64,000 bases of DNA from Callorhinus ursinus (taxonomy: Eukaryota > Chordata > Mammalia > Carnivora > Otariidae), in the NCBI RefSeq assembly GCF_003265705.1, contig NW_020312785.1:24841102-24905101 (forward strand). Direction: 5' to 3'. Positions within the stretch are counted from its first letter, which is position 1; each line of letters opens with the position of its first letter. The notes beneath the pieces are model-generated. The model was not told where the DNA came from. It ran no database searches and saw only the letters and a program-made list of their open reading frames with translations. A program made the position numbers and the translations under genes. Shown here piece by piece: positions 58,230 to 64,000 of the stretch.

Positions 58230-58530
58230 ATGTGCATTTCCTTCCATGCTTTTGCACTTTCTCTATCCCCATATGTTTTTTTTGCAACGCTAATTAGTCA
58301 TTTTACAGGTTTAAAATTCTTTTCTTTGAAGACATTTCTTGATTATTCTTGGTAGACTTAAATATGCACTACTCTTTCATACACCATTACTTATTCATAT
58401 TTATACTGCTTCATATTTTATACTTTATAATTATACCTCTTCCCCTGTTGGAACCTTCTTGAGGGCAGGAAGTATGTCTTTTGAATTTAGTATAGTGTCT
58501 AACAGATAGAAATGTTTGTGGAATTAATGA
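58230..58530 (+). mobile_element. L2 LINE 3' end, diverged
   Basis: 'CATTTCCTTCCATGCTTTTGC', 'TTGAGGGCAGGAAGTATG', 'TTTAGTATAGTGTCTAACAG' and 'GAATTAATGAA' follow L2 order. Confidence 0.55.
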
Positions 58531-59400
58531 ATTTCAGTGCTAGATTCCTTTATATATATATCTACCTTGGTTAAATTCCAAGAGTACAAATATATCAAAT
58601 TCAGTTATAGGAAAATGACATCCAAGAAGATTGCTCCAGGTTAATGATATATGCTATAATCATTTTTGAGTTGTAATCACAATAATTGACATTAATTTCC
58701 ATTTTTGATCTTTAATTTACTGCTATTTGATTCATTTCTTTATAGATTTCACAGAGTAGGATTTCTGTTGTTGTTTAATGATAATAAGCCAGTATTTTCA
58801 ATGCTGAAAGTTTTAGATACATAAGATTTGCTACAAATGTCACATAGTAGGAAATGATATAACTATAAAAATCCACTTCAAATATGAGAAAAAATATTGA
58901 AAACAATGGTCCAGTGATATATATTCATACAGAAATGCTAATAAATGTTTTATACTCCCTTATTATGCAGCTAAAAGAAGTCTATTTTCTATATGTCTGT
59001 ATGAGAATAAAATTGATTCTCGATATTTTTAATTTTAATTTGTTTTCTAGGGCTAAATAGTTTTCAAAGAAGAAATGTAATATGCAAATCAGTCCTCAGA
59101 TGAGTACATAACCATGGAATCCACTGGTCCTACACTTGCTGTATCGGTAAATGAATGACCACAGGCCTGATAGAATGTTGGAATTACTTCTATGATGACA
59201 GTTGTGGTGTCAGTATGGATTTAATACCAACCAAATTTGGGTGGCTATTTTTCAGGGTTTTGTGTACATCTTAACTGAGTACCCATTATAAGATCTGCCA
59301 TAGGTAGATTATATGAGTGTGGGAGTAAACAAGTAGAAATAGGAGTAGCCTATTAGCCATTGTTCCTGAACACTCACTTGGGAAATCCTGGTTCTTATTC
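58531..59400. other. Unassigned
   Basis: No family or gene recognised. Confidence 0.4.
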
Positions 59401-59429
59401 CTATAAGTTTTTTTTTTTTTAAGCTTCTT

Positions 59430-59572
59430 TTCTCTTTCTTTCTTTCTTTCTTTCTNNNNNNNNNNNNNNNNNNNNNNNNNNNNNNNNNNNNNNNNNNNNN
59501 NNNNNNNNNNNNNNNNNNNNNNNNNNNNNNNNNNNNNNNNNNNNNNNNNNNNNNNTCTTTCTTCTTTCTTTC

Positions 59573-59631
<59 letters not shown>

Positions 59632-59640
59632 CTCTCTTTC
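59430..59640. repeat. (TTTC)n tract
   Basis: TTTC repeats on both sides of an assembly gap, with minor CTTT/TCTC variants. It is the expanded tail side of the SINE at 59641. Confidence 0.93.
59456..59555. other. Assembly gap, 100 N
   Basis: Exactly 100 N, the conventional placeholder for a gap of unknown size. It lies wholly inside the TTTC tract. Confidence 0.99.
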
Positions 59641-59746
59641 TTCTTTCAGTTTACTTAAGTGACAGCTACACCCAACTTGGGGCTCAAACTCATGACCCCA
59701 AGATCAAGAGCTACATGCTCTTCTGACTGAGCCAGCCAGGTAACCC
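59641..59746 (-). mobile_element. Can-SINE, old short type
   Basis: Antisense: 'AGTGACAGCTACACCCAAC', 'CTCATGACCCCAAGATCAAG', 'TGACTGAGCCAGCCAGGTAACCCC'. This is the simpler Can-SINE type with a 'GAGCCAGCCAGG' head, unlike the other copies here. Confidence 0.85.
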
Positions 59747-60198
59747 CGTGCCCCCACCCCACACATCACCACCACCACAATTTTTACAATTATTATCTTT
59801 CTGGGTCCAGATGTCCTTTCACCGTGGGGTGATTCTCTCACTAACAGAAAGGGTTAGAGTCCTGCTAGATTTAAACATTTAGATACCACCCAGTCCCTTT
59901 AGGGTCCCAATGACAGTAAACTAGTAAGGCAAAGAATATTAAAATATTGGCAAAGTAGTTGAACCAATTATCAAAAAGAGATAGAATTGCTAAATCATAA
60001 TGGGACAAAGAAAGAAATTTGAATGATATTCATATAATTTGCTGTGGTATCAGGTAGTACTCCCATGCCTAGTTTTAGCTGTGAATGAGCAATTTCACCT
60101 GGACCCAAAAAGGCATGGTACCCAAGGCTCAGACTGCTTAAAGATGAAATTCTAATTCAAACCACTTAGACCAGCAGGTATAATAGCTCGGGGTGAGC

Positions 60199-60200
<2 letters not shown>
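59747..60200. other. Unassigned
   Basis: Nothing recognised. Confidence 0.4.
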
Positions 60201-60236
<36 letters not shown>

Positions 60237-60350
60237 CAATATATATGGTATATATGGTATATATATATATACCATATGTATATAATATATATACCATATA
60301 TATATAATATATAATATATATATAATATATATTATACCATACTATGTATG
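60201..60350. repeat. (TA)n tract with ACCATA/TATGGT foldbacks
   Basis: Pure TA repeats followed by blocks containing TATGGTATA and its complement TATACCATA, so the region can fold back on itself. Confidence 0.95.
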
Positions 60351-62650
60351 GTAGAGGAAGAAGACAATAAGTAGAAATAATAATCTTAGGAACATCTGCA
60401 GTAACAAAGGCTAGAGTGTCATCCTCTCTTCTGTTTTTCCCCAGAATTGTAACCAATCTGAATATGTTGTTAGAGGGCTGAATAAGCTTCATGTGGAAAG
60501 GAAGAGGGTCTGAGCAAGTGTTGAAACCGTAATGGGACACAGAAGTTGTTCTATTTACCTCTGCTCAGATTCCTTTCACCATGTTTGTGTACCCATTCTG
60601 CTTGTTTTGCTATTAATAGTTTACACCAATGACATCATTTACATAGCCCATGTGAAGTGATTTTGTATTTTGTATTTTAATACAAATACTCCCCAGTCCA
60701 GCCCTGGGGTCACCTGACTAGTATGAGAGGGCAAACAGCCAGCTCTTTTAAGTAAAGGCAGTACAAACTCGGAGATAATTTACCTTCCAGAGCTTCTAGA
60801 ACAGCAGTTCGCATCAGAATGAGTCTGGGACACACTTGGTTGTTTTCTGTTCTCTCTCCTGTCTTCCAACCCTCTGACTGCCTTCTTCTGGAGCACTATC
60901 TAAATATATCATCTGCACTTGACACAGGCTCTTCTTCTTGGAGAACCAAATACAAACCTCAATGCTTTATTTCAGTAATATTTCATATCATAGAATGAAA
61001 ATTCAGTCTTATAGAAATAAATAAATTCTGTAGTGTAATACTGTTAATTTTTCACAAAATGTATCAGAAATGTATCATTCTGGCAATGTTCTAAGTATAA
61101 TCCATTAGCTGTATGTGTTAGAAATAATAGATTTGTTACAAGACAGAAGCAAAAAAAAAAGGGAAGAAAATACTGACTTTAAGTGTCAGTGAATTAATAA
61201 AAACTTGAATCTTTTTACTGGATTTTTCCACATCCAGGAAAAGACCTCATACCCAAGAAATATGAAAAATAATACAATAGCTAAACCATTGATCTATATA
61301 ATATTAAAAAGAATGTGTTTCTTCTCTCCCAATATTTCCCCAGTGTTATTAATTGTGAAACTGATTAGCCCCTCTCTCTCTCTCACACACACACAATGTA
61401 TGTCAAGTGTTCTGAAAAGAATAATTAATAAAAACAAGGAAATATAAAAATGTCTAGTTAATAAACTCTTACAACATTTTAGAATTTTAAACTTTATTGC
61501 TACAAAGACTGATTGTTCAGTTTACCTGCATTGACATCTGTTAAAATTGAAATCCTATAATGTTCTTGTGCCAATTTTTCAGAATTATAAGATTTGCAAA
61601 AGAATTTTTTGACTGGGATTTTTTTTTTTACAGATTTTCTTGCAAAACTATTTTGTGTATTTCCCTTATCCTGAAATTCCTACCTTGCTATACAAATTTA
61701 CCTGCACCCCTATCCTTGGCTTATATCTTTCTTGATTACAAAAAAAAAAAAAACCTTCTCATGTATTCTGTGAATTTTCTTCTCCATACTGATGTTCAAA
61801 AATAAATCATCCTCTATCTGAAAGTTTTATTCCCTAAATGAGAATAAATATTTGTAAATGTTACATATAGAGTCTTGGGGGAGGAATGAGAAATCTTCCT
61901 CTATATGTAATATGGGAATCAATCCCTAGGGACAGGCAATGACTGATGTCACAACTAAGTTATACTTGAACTGAATGATATTCTGTGTATTTTCCACATG
62001 AATAATACTATACAGAGCACAATATATTTAAAAATAGTAGGCTGCCTGAAGTCGCCACTTATGTTTTTTAAAATTTTTCTTTAATTTTTAAGATAAAATG
62101 ACAAAGTGCCTACAAATACTATGAATACAGCCAGTATCTAATAAACATTTGTTAAATGAACAAATGAAGAGATAAATCACATTTCTGCAAATAAAACATA
62201 AATTTCTTATTCTGTGCCAACTCTGGTAAAAGCTACCTCTATGCAATAAGCTCTCAGATTTTACATTAGTACTTTTTGATGAAGAGGAAACAATGATAAT
62301 TGAAGGCCATATGAGGTCCAACTGATAAAATCAGTTTACGGCAATAATTAAACAGGGTGAAAACTGGATTGTGGTAAGGTGACTTCTGCTGGGAAAATGT
62401 ATTTTGACTAGTGTGAAATATATCCATATATAAAAATATGGTGATCAGGTCAATTACAAAAGCATATCCTAAAATCTGATCCATTTAAAACGTGAGAATT
62501 GTGTTGAAGTCATAATGATTTTTACAGTTGTGTCTGCTAAGTTACTGTTGGCATCCATGGAAAAAATGCACATGAACCAAATGCCAAGTTTCTTAGAAAA
62601 GATCCTCATTACAGGGTACTCTTGTTGCTAGCTTGAGGGGGGAAAAAGTA
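60351..62650. other. Unassigned, AT-rich
   Basis: 2.3 kb with no recognised gene or element. Simple A runs lie near 61150 and 61740, a T run near 61620, and a short (CT/CA)n near 61373-61395. Confidence 0.35.
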
Positions 62651-62667
62651 AGGAAGAACCATTTTCT

Positions 62668-62868
62668 TTTTTTTAAGATTTTTTTTTTTTTTTTGACAGA
62701 GAGAGACAGCAAGAAGGGGTGAGAGGGAACACAAGCAGGGGCAGAAGGAGAGGGAGAAGCAGGCTTCCTGCTGAGCAGGGAGCCCGATGTGGGACTTGAT
62801 CCCAGGACTCTGGGATCACAACCTGAGCCGAAGGCAGGTGCTTAATGACTGAGCCACCCAGGCACCCC
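62668..62868 (-). mobile_element. Can-SINE, young
   Basis: Antisense copy ending 'GAGCCACCCAGGCACCCC' with a perfect 17-bp duplication, AGGAAGAACCATTTTCT (62651-62667 and 62869-62885). Confidence 0.97.
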
Positions 62869-62885
62869 AGGAAGAACCATTTTCT

Positions 62886-64000
62886 ATACCATTTCATCAA
62901 AGACAAAATATACCATAACTTACAATGATTATTGTGACAATATTTCACTTTATTTTTGGCTTTTTCATTGTGTGCTTTGCCAATGTGGGGGAAGGGTTAC
63001 CTATGAGAACCTGACTGGCTTAAGGATGATTGTCAAAAAACCTCAAGATGTAACAGGAGTGATAATGAAAGATAATATTCTGTTGGAAATCTCTGAAGGT
63101 TCTGCTACATGTGGTAAAATTGGAAAGGCCTAGCAACCCAGTACACCAATTTCCAAATCAAGATTATTAATCATAAAAAATGTGGATACTCCATATCCAT
63201 CTTTGGGTCTAATCAAGGACAGCAGGAGGTAAGTTTTAATTTTAAAAGTTATGTTAGTAATAAATGTTTCCAAGGGAGAAAGAATGCCCCATAATACTCA
63301 TTATTTAACTACTTTGGTTTGTAGATTTCTCACTTTTTAAAAAGAAGCATAGGTTTCTATTAACTTGAAGTATTTTCTTGCATTTATTCTATTGTTAAAA
63401 CTTTTTAACTTCCAGATGCAAACTTTTTGGAGGCAATCTGAAACTTTAATTATGAAAAGATGAAATTCAAAACTTTTGAGGCATATATGCTCTTTGCAAA
63501 TATATAATTTAATATAACAAATAAATATGTAACGTAATTGTATTCTAAATACTGAAGTGTCATTTTGGTCAAAAGGATATTAAGATAAATGTTTTTATTT
63601 ATATTTACATCAAATTAATATTGTAAAGTCATTTTGAAAATATTTTCTCATAAGCTATACAAAAGATTTCATCTACCAGGGACATAATTTCATAAAAATA
63701 TAATTCATCTAATTTTTATACACACATGAGTTGTTTGGTCATGATTAGAAAATACAATGAATTTTTTTAAATGTGTACCTCTTGCTAATATGAAATAAAG
63801 AAAAATGTAAATATGTAAAAACAAACTCAGAATGTCTACAAAATGATGCAACTATTAATAAAAATGGGTATTTTATGTTTTCAGAATGAGAGTCCAGAAT
63901 CAAATATTCCTAACTTGAAATATGCCTGTTCACTCAGTGACTTTCTCTCTGTATAAGCTCTGACCTTATTCTCTATTTTGCCTATCTCCGTGGTAGAGTG
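62886..64000. other. Unassigned to window end
   Basis: No element or gene recognised. A GAG/GTAAGT donor-like site lies near 63227-63236, without a convincing exon upstream of it. Confidence 0.35.

Noticed and set aside
63040..63236. Exon candidate ending at GAG/GTAAGT
   Set aside because: The donor is good, but the upstream frame has a stop close by, no convincing acceptor and no recognisable protein.

Overview
The window is a mammalian nuclear sequence from a carnivore, and no functional protein-coding gene, rRNA or tRNA gene could be recognised in it. The host is inferred from at least twenty tRNA-Lys-derived Can-SINE (SINEC) copies on both strands. Their heads read 'GCGCCTGGGTGGCTCAG' and their tails 'CAAATAAATAAATAAAATCTT'. 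This head differs from the young dog/fox SINEC_Cf type as I recall it, so a bear, seal or mustelid lineage is more likely than a canid. The DNA is AT-rich and dominated by layers of transposable elements, as expected of a gene desert or a very large intron. The longest open frame is only 197 codons and resembles no family I know.

Layout. 0-7 kb: a SINE, a young L1 3' end, a GC-rich solo LTR on the minus strand, an old L1ME 3' end, a decayed CR1-type reverse-transcriptase relic, MER5A, two SINEs and an L2 fragment. 7.2-9.6 kb: a nearly end-to-end Tigger1 (pogo/Tc1-mariner) DNA transposon with TA target site and broken transposase. 10-14 kb: MER20, an L1ME split by an MLT1 LTR, a second MLT1, an L2 and a SINE. 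16-19 kb: old L1 sequence and a solo LTR flanked by inverted copies of one ancient repeat. 20.5-22.4 kb: a minus-strand L1 with an internal inversion plus deletion, then an MLT1 fragment. 22.4-27.8 kb: mostly unique sequence. 27.8-30.5 kb: L1 pieces, a solo LTR with a SINE inside it, and an MLT1. 31-40 kb: scattered SINEs, an ATTCT pentanucleotide tract, MIR, a hAT MITE, an LTR candidate and an MLT1. 40.6-42.6 kb: a three-layer nest (SINE in L1 in older L1). 42.6-45 kb: unassigned sequence holding the longest ORF. 45.5-46.2 kb: a young L1 3' end with an apparent 3' transduction. 47-54 kb: SINEs, L2, an old L1 and a 55-base exon-like segment. 54.7-57.5 kb: a long antisense L2 broken up by three insertions, one of which (an L1) carries a SINE of its own. 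57.5-64 kb: MLT1, L2, a TTTC tract holding a 100-N assembly gap, a TA foldback and a young SINE.

No operons or pathways exist here. What can be read is insertion history. Target-site duplications date several SINEs as young; nests order L2, then L1M/L1ME and MLT1, then carnivore L1, then SINE; and retroposon tails have seeded several microsatellites. Family names come from recalled consensus sequences, without a library search, so subfamily calls are provisional.
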